A stretch of 9,865 nt of DNA, taken from contig CAYNOZ010000058.1 of the NCBI GenBank assembly GCA_964398955.1, forward strand, positions 1 to 9,865, read 5' to 3'. The notes beneath the pieces are model-generated. The model made no database searches. It worked only from the letters and a program-made list of their open reading frames with translations, and had not been told where the DNA came from. Below, piece after piece: positions 1 to 6,579 of the stretch. The stretch's first letter is position 1. Every line of letters starts with the position of its first letter. This DNA comes from CAYNOZ01 sp964398955. GTDB lineage: Archaea > Methanobacteriota_B > Thermococci > Thermococcales > CAYNOZ01. The translations under genes were made by a program, and so were the position numbers.

Positions 1-224
1 TTCTTATAATATCACTTTTAAAATATGAAAAAGGCAACAATAATTATAAATATATCATATGAGAGATCCTTAAAGCGTTAAATTCATACTTAACCAGATT
101 ACTATCCTTAATCTATGATTTAATAATTCAATTGTTATGATTGATTCAAACTTATTACCTATAATAAAGATTTGTAGAAGGAAATATTTCAAGCTTTAAG
201 ATAAATTCGAGTTTTTACAATAAA

Positions 225-233
225 CTTTATAAT
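225..233 (+). promoter_or_regulatory. Probable TATA box of the site-2 protease gene
   Basis: CTTTATAAT lies about 30-40 bases upstream of the chosen GTG start, which would put transcription start only a few bases before the GGTGAG ribosome site at 255-260. The upstream stretch from base 1 is very AT-rich. It contains no convincing gene or RNA, only a short palindrome (GAAATATTTC, 180-189). AT-rich DNA throws up TATA-like strings easily, so this is tentative. Confidence 0.35.
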
Positions 234-263
234 AACTCCCATTATAAATTGGTTGGTGAGAAA

Positions 264-1484
264 GTGAATTTCATCCAGTGGATCAACAATAACCAAATGA
301 TATTTATCTTAGTTGGAGTAATAATCGCATTTTGGGTCATTCTTTATTCTATTTACGGAAGAAAAGACCGTAGCGATAATAAAAACCAAAGTGTATTCAG
401 GAAAGAATTTGAATTTGAGGAATCCGATTCTTCTGAAAAAGAAGAAGTAGAAGAAGGTTTAGAAGTTGATTTTTTAGTAGCTATGTACAGAACAAAAAGT
501 TTAATCGGCTTTATAGAAAATTTAACTGAAAAACTCAAATGGTTTTGGAATGCTTATTTTACTATAGGAATATTCGTAGGTATCGGCGGAATGTTTTATG
601 TATTCTACTTCCTAGGAAAGAATGCTTTCTCTATAGTATCAACAGAAGGCGGAGGAGCTCAAGGAGTTCAACTAATCATACCAGGAATTACAACTCCCCT
701 AGCAGCTGGTTTAATCGGGATTATGACAGTTATGTTTGTACATGAATTATCACATGGAATAGCTGCAAGAACTGATAAGTTAAACTTAAAATCAGTCGGG
801 TTATTACTGTTAGTTGTTATCCCAGGAGCATTTGTAGAACCAGATGAAGAAGAACTAAAAAGCTCTAAACTACTAACAAAGCTCAAAGTATATGCAGCCG
901 GTTCTTTCACCAATATAGTTATAGGATTAATAATTTCACTTTTACTCTTACCAACATTATCCCCACTTCTAGCACAACCAGATGGAATCCAAATTAGCGG
1001 TACTATAGAAGGGGAAGGAGCATACGGAAAACTCCAAGAAGGAGATGTAATAGTCAACATAAATGGAGAAGAAACTCTATCTTATAATCAGTTCAGAGAT
1101 GTGTTAACTAACACAGAACCTGGAGATGAGGTCTTAGTTAAAGTGAGAAGAGATGGAGAATTAAAAGAATTTAACATTGTTTTAGGTGAGAATCCGAACT
1201 CTGAAGGAGGCTTTTTAGGAGTTCAATTAGGTGGAAGGTACCAAAAATATGATCAAAAATTCCCACTTGCAATCAATATACTAATCATTTTAAACTGGAT
1301 TGGAATATTAAACCTAGGAATCGGATTAATGAACTTATTCCCATTAATGCCTTTAGATGGGGGAAAAATAGTATTAGAAATATCAAAGAAATTTACAAAT
1401 GAAAGAATAGCTAAGGGAATCACTTATACACTTTCAATAGTTGGAGCTGTCCTTTTACTCTTAAATATATTCCCAGGATTCTAA
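264..1484 (+). CDS. Membrane site-2 zinc protease (M50 family) with PDZ domain
   Basis: Predicted intramembrane metalloprotease that would cut membrane-anchored substrates. I chose GTG at 264 (406 aa) because GGTGAG lies four bases upstream; an in-frame TTG at 249 would add five residues but has no ribosome site. In 406-aa numbering, a transmembrane segment lies near 12-30, then a very acidic cytosolic-type linker near 45-70, then more membrane segments. The zinc motif HELSH is at 160-164. GAFVEPDEEE follows at about 188-197, and AAGSFTN, a conserved membrane motif, at 211-217. A PDZ domain spans about 240-325 (EGDVIVNINGEE). The third-ligand motif NLFPLMPLDGG is at 357-367, and the protein ends with a hydrophobic helix. 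Length and motif order are typical of archaeal family members. It stands alone and converges on the neighbouring operon. The substrate is unknown. Confidence 0.9.
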   Translation: MNFIQWINNNQMIFILVGVIIAFWVILYSIYGRKDRSDNKNQSVFRKEFEFEESDSSEKEEVEEGLEVDFLVAMYRTKSLIGFIENLTEKLKWFWNAYFTIGIFVGIGGMFYVFYFLGKNAFSIVSTEGGGAQGVQLIIPGITTPLAAGLIGIMTVMFVHELSHGIAARTDKLNLKSVGLLLLVVIPGAFVEPDEEELKSSKLLTKLKVYAAGSFTNIVIGLIISLLLLPTLSPLLAQPDGIQISGTIEGEGAYGKLQEGDVIVNINGEETLSYNQFRDVLTNTEPGDEVLVKVRRDGELKEFNIVLGENPNSEGGFLGVQLGGRYQKYDQKFPLAINILIILNWIGILNLGIGLMNLFPLMPLDGGKIVLEISKKFTNERIAKGITYTLSIVGAVLLLLNIFPGF

Positions 1485-1493
1485 TTTCCCAAA

Positions 1494-1499
1494 TTTTTT
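1494..1499 (+). terminator. T-run behind the site-2 protease gene
   Basis: A run of six T residues begins ten bases after the stop codon. Archaeal RNA polymerase commonly terminates at such U-tracts without a hairpin. A stronger hairpin follows at 1521-1548 and could assist. This is inferred from sequence only. Confidence 0.3.
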
Positions 1500-1510
1500 C
1501 ATTCAATCAT

Positions 1511-1612
1511 TTAGGTGTGAAGGACCTCACAGCAAGGTGTGAGGTTCTCTCCCTTATCCTATTATAGATCCATCCACCATGGTAATGATCGTGAATGGGG
1601 GAGTCCATACTA
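1511..1612. other. G+C-rich structured intergenic patch with strong hairpin (unidentified)
   Basis: This patch between two convergent genes is clearly richer in G and C than the AT-rich DNA around it. It contains an 11-bp stem with one G-U pair, 1521-1531 against 1538-1548, around a six-base GCAAGG loop. The octamer AGGTGTGA occurs at 1513-1520 and again at 1535-1542. CTCCC at 1549-1553 could pair with GGGAG at 1599-1603. It could be a bidirectional terminator, a small structured RNA, or debris of an insertion sequence. I could not match it to a known RNA family. Confidence 0.45.
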
Positions 1613-1659
1613 CCTTCAATAAGGAAAGACATAAGAATCTTCTAAAACTTTACAAAGAA

Positions 1660-2232
1660 TTAATTTCTATCTATTACGTTCTTTAGTTTTTCAAAATCTT
1701 TGTCTAATTTTTCTTTCATTGATCTTTGATATAGGACTACGGCTGGATGGTAAAGTGGTATTATCTCCATAGTTCCAAATAATGTGTTTACTTTATGAGT
1801 TGTTCCATGATCCTCACTAATTTTCCCATATGATATTTCATATTTGCTTAAGATGTATTCCATTGCAAATCTTCCTAAAGGGGCTAAAACTTTAGGTTTT
1901 ATTTTATCAATTTGTTTATCTAAATAAGGTACGCAAGCTTTGATTTCTTTATTAGTAGGGTCTCGATTTTCTGGGGGTCTATGCTTCACTATATTTGATA
2001 TAAATACTTCCTTTCTTTCTAATCCTATGTTTTCTAGTAATTCGTCTAGTATTTTTCCCGCCCTACCTACAAACGGTTTCCCTTCTTTATCTTCATTTTT
2101 TCCTGGAGCTTCACCAACAAACATTATTTCGGCGGAGTAATCTCCAGATCCTGGAACGGCTTTATTCGCATTTTTATATAGAGAACATTTTTTGCAGTTT
2201 CTGATTTCTTGCTCTAATTCTTCCATTTTCAT
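1660..2232 (-). CDS. Family 4 uracil-DNA glycosylase (Fe-S type) with a Cys-to-His ligand change
   Basis: DNA repair enzyme that removes uracil arising from cytosine deamination. At 190 aa it is the usual size for thermophile and archaeal family 4 enzymes. The active-site motif GEAPGKNED is at 40-48 and PFVGRAG at 53-59. The second catalytic motif, YHPAVVL, is at 161-167. Fe-S ligands by position are C13, C16 and C100. The expected third cysteine, normally in a KCRPP motif, is H84 (KHRPPENRDPT), with the 16-residue spacing to C100 intact. The ATG overlaps the stop of the upstream nicotinate phosphoribosyltransferase gene as ATGA, with AAGGAG seven bases before it, so it is translationally coupled as the last gene of the operon. 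A start at Met3 is also possible. Confidence 0.9.
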   Translation of the reverse strand: MKMEELEQEIRNCKKCSLYKNANKAVPGSGDYSAEIMFVGEAPGKNEDKEGKPFVGRAGKILDELLENIGLERKEVFISNIVKHRPPENRDPTNKEIKACVPYLDKQIDKIKPKVLAPLGRFAMEYILSKYEISYGKISEDHGTTHKVNTLFGTMEIIPLYHPAVVLYQRSMKEKLDKDFEKLKNVIDRN

Positions 2233-3398
2233 TCAAACTCCTTTTTATCTCTAATTTGTTCTAATACGTAATTTCTTATTTCTTGATTTTCCGGTAGATC
2301 TTTTATGACCTTTCCATCTTCTATAACTTTTTTTAGTAGTGGCTTATAATCTCCATCACATTCACATTCAGGTTTTTCCTCTTCTAGAGTTACTAATCTC
2401 TTTTTACATTCTTCGCAATCACAATTGCATTGCCATACTTGCTTTTCCCCACTGTACTTGCCTCTTTTTGCTGAAAAGTTTCCATCTACCTCAACTAAGT
2501 CTAATGCGAAGTCTACAGATGGGGCGGTGCTTATTGAGGATCCTACTCCAAAGGCATCTGCTATTTCATTATATTGTCTTAAATCTTCTTCATTTAGTCC
2601 ACCGGAAAGAAAAATACTTATATCTTCATATCCTCTTATTTTTAGTTCCCATTTAACTTCTTTTATTATTTCCTCAAAGTTTCCTCTTCTGGAAGAAGGA
2701 GTATCTAACCTTACCCCTTCTAGATTGTCAACTGCTTTCACAGCTCTTATTGCCTCATCTTTTTCATCTGAGTATGTATCAACTAAAACCACTCTAGGAA
2801 CATTCTCTGGAATTATTTCATCGAAGTCTTTCCATGCCTCCTCTTGGTTACCTGTTAATATTATAAGAGCGTGAGGAATAGTTCCTATTGGTTCTTCGTT
2901 TATCATTTTAGCTCCAAGTTCTCCTGAAACCCCATCACATCCTCCTATGAATGCTGAACGATCTATCATAGGTGAAATAGCCGGATGTACATGTCTTATC
3001 CCGAAACTGTATACTGGCTTAAAATCAGCTGCAATCTTACATCTAGCAGCTGATGTTGTAACTCCAGTGGATTGGCTTAATAAACCTAAAAGTGCGGTTT
3101 CATGGACTCCAAAATCTTCATAATTTCCTTCAATTCTGATTACGGGTTCTTTAGGTCCGAATAATGTGCCTTCGTCCATAGCATATACATCAACAGGTTC
3201 TCCTTCTAATAGATTTATTACTTCTTCTATCCCGGAAATAACTCCCCAATCCCAATCATTTGGTAAAGATCCTGATGTTACTTCTGCAACTACTTTTTTA
3301 TCAATATCTTTTTCTTCTACAATTTGTTTAGTCCGATCAAAATAAACATCAGTCACTTTACCCTCTTTAATTTCATCTGAATGAGCTATATAAAACAC
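2229..3398 (-). CDS. Nicotinate phosphoribosyltransferase, archaeal type with C-terminal cysteine knuckle
   Basis: Joins nicotinate to phosphoribosyl pyrophosphate to give nicotinate mononucleotide, the entry step of NAD salvage; cytosolic. At 389 aa the length fits the archaeal branch (Thermoplasma acidophilum type). Visible landmarks are the N-terminal DVYF (17-20), the active-site region SFGIRHVHP (131-139), LVDTYSDE (205-212), the phosphate-binding SGGLNEEDL (265-273) and GVGSSI (284-289). The C-terminal cysteine cluster C324, C326, C328, C331, C345 and C347 fits the zinc-knuckle domain of this branch, with two more cysteines than four-ligand binding needs. The start is GTG at 3398, preceded by GAGGT six bases upstream. 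The gap to the upstream MBL gene is only 9 bp, and the next gene overlaps by 4 bp, so this is the middle gene of a three-gene operon. Confidence 0.92.
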   Translation of the reverse strand: MFYIAHSDEIKEGKVTDVYFDRTKQIVEEKDIDKKVVAEVTSGSLPNDWDWGVISGIEEVINLLEGEPVDVYAMDEGTLFGPKEPVIRIEGNYEDFGVHETALLGLLSQSTGVTTSAARCKIAADFKPVYSFGIRHVHPAISPMIDRSAFIGGCDGVSGELGAKMINEEPIGTIPHALIILTGNQEEAWKDFDEIIPENVPRVVLVDTYSDEKDEAIRAVKAVDNLEGVRLDTPSSRRGNFEEIIKEVKWELKIRGYEDISIFLSGGLNEEDLRQYNEIADAFGVGSSISTAPSVDFALDLVEVDGNFSAKRGKYSGEKQVWQCNCDCEECKKRLVTLEEEKPECECDGDYKPLLKKVIEDGKVIKDLPENQEIRNYVLEQIRDKKEFE

Positions 3399-3407
3399 AT
3401 TAAAACC

Positions 3408-4289
3408 TCACATTATCTGATTATAATCAAAAGGTAGATCGGATTTCTTTCCATCCTCAATACTATTTAATTCTTTTCTGTAAGCTTCAAGCGTTAAATT
3501 TTCTTTTCCAAGATACTCTGCTGCCGTCATAACTCCATCCGATCGAAGGTTTTTTAGTTTATTCCTAAAATTCTTGTCCCTTACCAGATGATGATCAATT
3601 ATGATCTTAGCATTTGTTTGATCAAGTATTATTTTAATATTTCGAAAACCTTTCTCGATAACAGACTCTTCAACTTTAAAACCTTCCAGATAAGTGGGAG
3701 GGCCTCCAGTAATTAGGTAATCTGGATCTTCCTGAATTATCCATTCTCTCGCCTTTTCAGTAATCGGGCCTTGAACATCTGAAGCATGAATTATTTTTTC
3801 ATTATTATGCTCTATAGAGCACATAAGAACATAACCCATTTTTGTATCTTCTTCTCCATGAAAAACTGGTTCAGAAAATTTGATCAAAGTATCATCAAAT
3901 TCAAATTTCTTTCTATCAGCATATTCAAGTTCAACATCTAAATCATTTAAAAATTCTTCAAACTTATAATTACGCTTTTTTTGACTGTAATTAATCTTAT
4001 CTTCCGGACTTTTAACCAAAAGAGTTTTATCAGAGTAAATATCTTCGTTAGTGAAGAAATGATCAAAGTGATAATGGGAAATAGTAAGAATATTAGATCT
4101 CTTAGTATAATTTTTTATTTTGGATTCTAAAAAATCTAACCTCCTATTTTCAATATCAGTTGGAGGCAAACCATATCTTTTAGGGGCTAATGATGCTCCT
4201 GGATCTATAGTGATTCTTACATCAGTTTCAACAAATGTAGCCATTGAACGAACTCCTAAACTCTCAAAGGCTATTGGAACAACTTTGAT
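3408..4289 (-). CDS. UPF0282-family metallo-beta-lactamase-fold hydrolase, non-canonical start likely
   Basis: Predicted metal-dependent hydrolase of the archaeal UPF0282 family; substrate unknown. The metal motif HYHFDH is at 72-77 (293-aa numbering), with further ligands likely in VFHGEED (142-148), HASDVQGP (168-175) and DHHL (232-235). The first ATG is at 4244 (278 aa). The same frame stays open upstream and encodes KVVPIAFESLGVRS, which matches the conserved N-terminus I recall for this family, normally Met followed by K-[IV]-[IV]-P. The codon before that Lys is ATC (4289-4287), with ATT just before it; no ATG, GTG or TTG is in frame. GGTGA lies four bases before the ATC. I therefore extend the gene to 4289, while noting that 4244 is the conservative start and that a small indel is possible. 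It is the first gene of the operon with the NAD-salvage enzyme. Confidence 0.85.
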   Translation of the reverse strand: MKVVPIAFESLGVRSMATFVETDVRITIDPGASLAPKRYGLPPTDIENRRLDFLESKIKNYTKRSNILTISHYHFDHFFTNEDIYSDKTLLVKSPEDKINYSQKKRNYKFEEFLNDLDVELEYADRKKFEFDDTLIKFSEPVFHGEEDTKMGYVLMCSIEHNNEKIIHASDVQGPITEKAREWIIQEDPDYLITGGPPTYLEGFKVEESVIEKGFRNIKIILDQTNAKIIIDHHLVRDKNFRNKLKNLRSDGVMTAAEYLGKENLTLEAYRKELNSIEDGKKSDLPFDYNQIM

Positions 4290-4300
4290 AATATCACCAT
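4287..4300 (-). promoter_or_regulatory. Ribosome site and overlapping short ORF at the UPF0282 start
   Basis: On the minus strand this reads ATGGTGATATTATC. GGTGA (4298-4294) stands four bases from the ATC codon, the same spacing as in the site-2 protease gene. The ATG at 4300 opens a different frame that stops after nine codons (TAG ending at 4271), and AAAGGAG lies 13 bases before it. The ribosome may start at ATC or ATT, or the sequence may carry a one- or two-base indel separating the ATG from the conserved frame. Confidence 0.45.
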
Positions 4301-4362
4301 AACAATATCTTAACTCCTTTTCAGATTAATAATATTACCTGTAAGCTAATAGAAGTCAATTT

Positions 4363-4376
4363 AAAAATATAAAAGT
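4363..4376 (-). promoter_or_regulatory. TATA box of the UPF0282/NAPRT/UDG operon
   Basis: The minus strand reads CTTTTATATTTTT, a good archaeal TATA box, between the end of the pantoate kinase gene and the UPF0282 gene. It implies transcription start near 4340 and a leader of about 50 bases containing AAAGGAG (4320-4314). The downstream three-gene operon therefore probably has its own promoter instead of relying only on readthrough from pantoate kinase. Confidence 0.5.
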
Positions 4377-4400
4377 TTTCAAATCATTAAATTTCTTAAA

Positions 4401-5285
4401 TTAAATTACTCTAGCTCCTCTGTAATCAATTTCTGAAACTATTGGTCCGAATTCTGGTCCATATCTATTAAGTACGTCAGAGACTTTTTTAACGTTATCT
4501 TTTGATACAAATCCAAAAACACTTTTTCCCAGCATTATCATAGACGGATTAATTCTCATTACCTTATCTAATTCTCTGAAAATATTATCTATAGGGTTTT
4601 CAATTAGATTTACTTCTTCAACAAATTCTCGAGAATATTTCATCAAACTTTTTAAATTTGGTGAATTAATAATTTGTTTAATTTTCTTCTTAGATACAGT
4701 TTGAATTTTATTTGTTTTTGTCTCATTATTTAATATCTTAGAAGTATCCAAGTTACCATAAGATGCTGAAACTACTTTCCAATCATCATTAACAATTAAG
4801 TTATCAACCCATCCATAACCAGGAGCTCCTTCCTTTCTTCTAACCTCAATTCCTCCTACTATTTGAGGATAAACATCACCGAGACCACCACCATGGATTA
4901 CTTCTTTTCTATGTGCAATCCTAGATGCATCATGAAGAGTTTTATTTTTTAAATAACCTAAGCAGATTGACGTGCCTAAAGAACCAGCAGCGCTAGAACC
5001 GTAACCCGAACTAGTTGGAATATTGAAATTCTGTTTAATTAGGATCTTCTTGCCAATAATATCAGAATATTCTTTTGCAACTTCATAAGTTATTTTAGCT
5101 TTCTCCTTAGGAATCTTTTCTCCATTTTGAAAAATCTGTATACCATTACCATGAACTAATTCTACGCTTACCTCATATCCATGCGATATTGATACTCCTG
5201 CACCTCTGCTTCCTGCCTTCAAAGGGTTTTCATCCATAACTGGAAAGAAAAGAGAAGTTATGTGGCCTGGTACAAAAACTTTCAT
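4401..5285 (-). CDS. Pantoate kinase (GHMP kinase family), archaeal CoA synthesis
   Basis: Phosphorylates pantoate to 4-phosphopantoate with ATP, a step of the archaeal pathway to CoA that replaces bacterial pantothenate kinase. At 294 aa it is the usual length. Landmarks are the N-terminal FVPGHITSLFFP (4-15), GSRGAGVSIS (25-34), the GHMP ATP-binding loop PTSSGYGSSAAGSLG (90-104) and HGGGLGDVYPQIVGG (131-145). The last section, GPEFGPIV, fits this family rather than homoserine or mevalonate kinase, though the GHMP superfamily is broad. The ATG at 5285 follows the SAM synthetase stop by 22 bp, with only a weak AGGA upstream, so it is probably co-transcribed and partly coupled to that gene. 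The next step, phosphopantothenate synthetase, is not in this window. Confidence 0.88.
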   Translation of the reverse strand: MKVFVPGHITSLFFPVMDENPLKAGSRGAGVSISHGYEVSVELVHGNGIQIFQNGEKIPKEKAKITYEVAKEYSDIIGKKILIKQNFNIPTSSGYGSSAAGSLGTSICLGYLKNKTLHDASRIAHRKEVIHGGGLGDVYPQIVGGIEVRRKEGAPGYGWVDNLIVNDDWKVVSASYGNLDTSKILNNETKTNKIQTVSKKKIKQIINSPNLKSLMKYSREFVEEVNLIENPIDNIFRELDKVMRINPSMIMLGKSVFGFVSKDNVKKVSDVLNRYGPEFGPIVSEIDYRGARVI

Positions 5286-5307
5286 ATTTTTTCCTATTTG
5301 AATATTC

Positions 5308-6504
5308 TTAGAAGACCTTAATTTCGTCAGCTATAATTCTTTCAGTTAATTCTTCTATGTTCTCTAGTTTACTGGCTGCAATATCTTCTATATCATCTTT
5401 TATTATGTTCAAATTGTCAGCTGAAGCATTTATACTCAAAATTAGTGGATTTTTTATAGGTCTTCCGATTTGTCCAAGAGTTCTGACATGTACTTTATTT
5501 AAATCTTCAATTTTGTTATCTAATGTTTTTGCTAAGTCCATAGAGAAAACGTTGTAGAGCTTTCCTACATGCCCTTTAGGATTTTTACCTGCAGCTGCTT
5601 CTAATGACATTGGTCTATTAGGGGTTATTAAACCATTTACACGATTTCCTCTTCCCACAGAACCATCATCTCCAGCTTCGGCACTTGTTCCGGTCACTGT
5701 AATATAGTAGAGATCGTTTTCATATTCATCAGCGTGATTGACATATACTTCAATATCTCTTTCAGTATATTGATGAGCTATTTTCTTCACTTCTGAATTA
5801 ACTTCATTAACCACATTAATGTACTCATCAGGGTCTTCTATGTATGAATCTACCATTGCAGATGCTACAGTAATTTTAATATTGTCATCCCTTCTAAGTC
5901 CCATAACTTTAACGTCTTCACCAACATAAGGATGTTTTTCTTTAAATTCTGATGAATTTAAAGTGTTTTCAACATTTTTAACGATGGTTTCAGTTTCTGA
6001 TAATGGAGCATACCCTACTCCAAATGAAGTGTCATTGGATAGAATATCATCTTCACTATACAATCCTGTTAAGTCTTGTGATCCTTTTTGAATCCTACAG
6101 TCTATATCAATATGTTTTTCAGGATCAATATTTTGAACAGTATTTTCTAAATATTCCATAGCTGCTTCTTCTGCTATTTTATGTGTTGGAATTTTTTGTT
6201 CCTCTAATTCGTTATTAGCTCTCCCTGATAAAAGTATGAAGATAGGTTCCTTCATCTCTCCTCCGCCGAATTCTGGTTCTGATCTTCCACCTACTATCTG
6301 TACTTGATCTGTGTTATGATGTAATATGTTTCCAAATCTATCTTTATATTCTTTTGAAAGTTTTTTACTTATTGCCTCTCCGATTCCATCAGAAAGAGAA
6401 TCAGGGTGTCCGATTCCTTTCCTTTCCACTAGTTCAACTTCTCTTTTCTCTATAGGTAAAGTGTGATTTTTATCGATTTCTATGTTCAATGATTCTTGGT
6501 TCAT
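5308..6504 (-). CDS. mat: S-adenosylmethionine synthetase, archaeal type
   Basis: Makes S-adenosylmethionine, the general methyl donor, from methionine and ATP in the cytosol. The 398-aa length and motifs are those of the divergent archaeal enzyme, not bacterial MetK. Landmarks are ERKGIGHPDSLSDG (27-40), GGRSEPEFGGGE (72-83), TGTSAEAGDDGSVGRG (271-286) and MSLEAAAGKNPKGHVGKLYN (299-318). Archaeal homologues commonly have Cys where this protein has the Ser of SLSDG. ATG at 6504 is the natural start, with GGT three bases before it and a predicted very short leader. It heads the operon with pantoate kinase and is divergent from an XRE-CBS regulator across a 75-bp promoter region holding two dyads, which suggests dedicated control of SAM supply. 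Confidence 0.96.
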   Translation of the reverse strand: MNQESLNIEIDKNHTLPIEKREVELVERKGIGHPDSLSDGIGEAISKKLSKEYKDRFGNILHHNTDQVQIVGGRSEPEFGGGEMKEPIFILLSGRANNELEEQKIPTHKIAEEAAMEYLENTVQNIDPEKHIDIDCRIQKGSQDLTGLYSEDDILSNDTSFGVGYAPLSETETIVKNVENTLNSSEFKEKHPYVGEDVKVMGLRRDDNIKITVASAMVDSYIEDPDEYINVVNEVNSEVKKIAHQYTERDIEVYVNHADEYENDLYYITVTGTSAEAGDDGSVGRGNRVNGLITPNRPMSLEAAAGKNPKGHVGKLYNVFSMDLAKTLDNKIEDLNKVHVRTLGQIGRPIKNPLILSINASADNLNIIKDDIEDIAASKLENIEELTERIIADEIKVF

Positions 6505-6507
6505 TTT

Positions 6508-6523
6508 ACCACTTATAAATGGT
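6508..6523. promoter_or_regulatory. Dyad at the start of the SAM synthetase transcript
   Basis: ACCACTTATAAATGGT is an inverted repeat in which seven of eight base pairs match. The predicted SAM synthetase transcription start (about 6513) falls inside it, and it ends four bases from the ATG. As DNA it could be a repressor site. As RNA from an upstream start, the mismatch becomes a U-G pair and the hairpin would bury the GGU ribosome site. Either reading is inference. Confidence 0.4.
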
Positions 6524-6534
6524 GATTGAAAAAC

Positions 6535-6548
6535 TTTATATATTTTTT
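6535..6548. promoter_or_regulatory. Shared bidirectional TATA box for mat and the XRE-CBS gene
   Basis: The plus strand reads TTTATATA (6535-6542) with a purine-rich GAAAAAC before it, giving a predicted start near 6564. The minus strand reads TATATAAA over the same bases, with a predicted start near 6513. A single TATA element could thus serve both directions of a 75-bp intergenic region, each with a very short leader. Confidence 0.6.
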
Positions 6549-6550
6549 GG

Positions 6551-6563
6551 AGTAATTATTACT
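6551..6563. promoter_or_regulatory. Candidate operator: perfect 13-bp palindrome before the XRE-CBS gene
   Basis: AGTAAT-T-ATTACT is a perfect palindrome with a central T. It begins three bases after the TATA box and ends at the predicted transcription start of the XRE-CBS gene. Binding here would block that promoter, the usual layout for autorepression by a dimeric helix-turn-helix protein. On the other strand it sits just upstream of the TATA/BRE of mat. Confidence 0.5.
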
Positions 6564-6579
6564 GTGGGGAATATTAATA

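Noticed and set aside
180..189. Palindrome GAAATATTTC upstream of the site-2 protease
   Set aside because: Ten-base A/T-dominated palindromes are expected by chance in such AT-rich DNA, and it is not placed near the predicted promoter.
668..1060. Minus-strand ORF of 130 codons opposite the site-2 protease
   Set aside because: The plus-strand frame carries clear HELSH, PDZ and LDGG motifs; this is its antisense shadow with low-complexity Ser-rich sequence.
1579..1686. A 35-codon plus-strand ORF (ATG at 1579) in the gap between convergent genes
   Set aside because: No ribosome site, it runs into the antisense of the glycosylase 3' end, and its peptide resembles nothing I recognise. Better explained as chance within the structured patch.
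2339..2874. Plus-strand ORFs of 105 and 149 codons opposite the NAPRT gene
   Set aside because: Antisense shadows of a well-supported enzyme gene; no start signal and low-complexity translations.
4381..4402. A/T inverted repeat just behind pantoate kinase as a terminator
   Set aside because: The stem would be only A-T pairs with a three-base loop and no clear T-run. Too weak to call.
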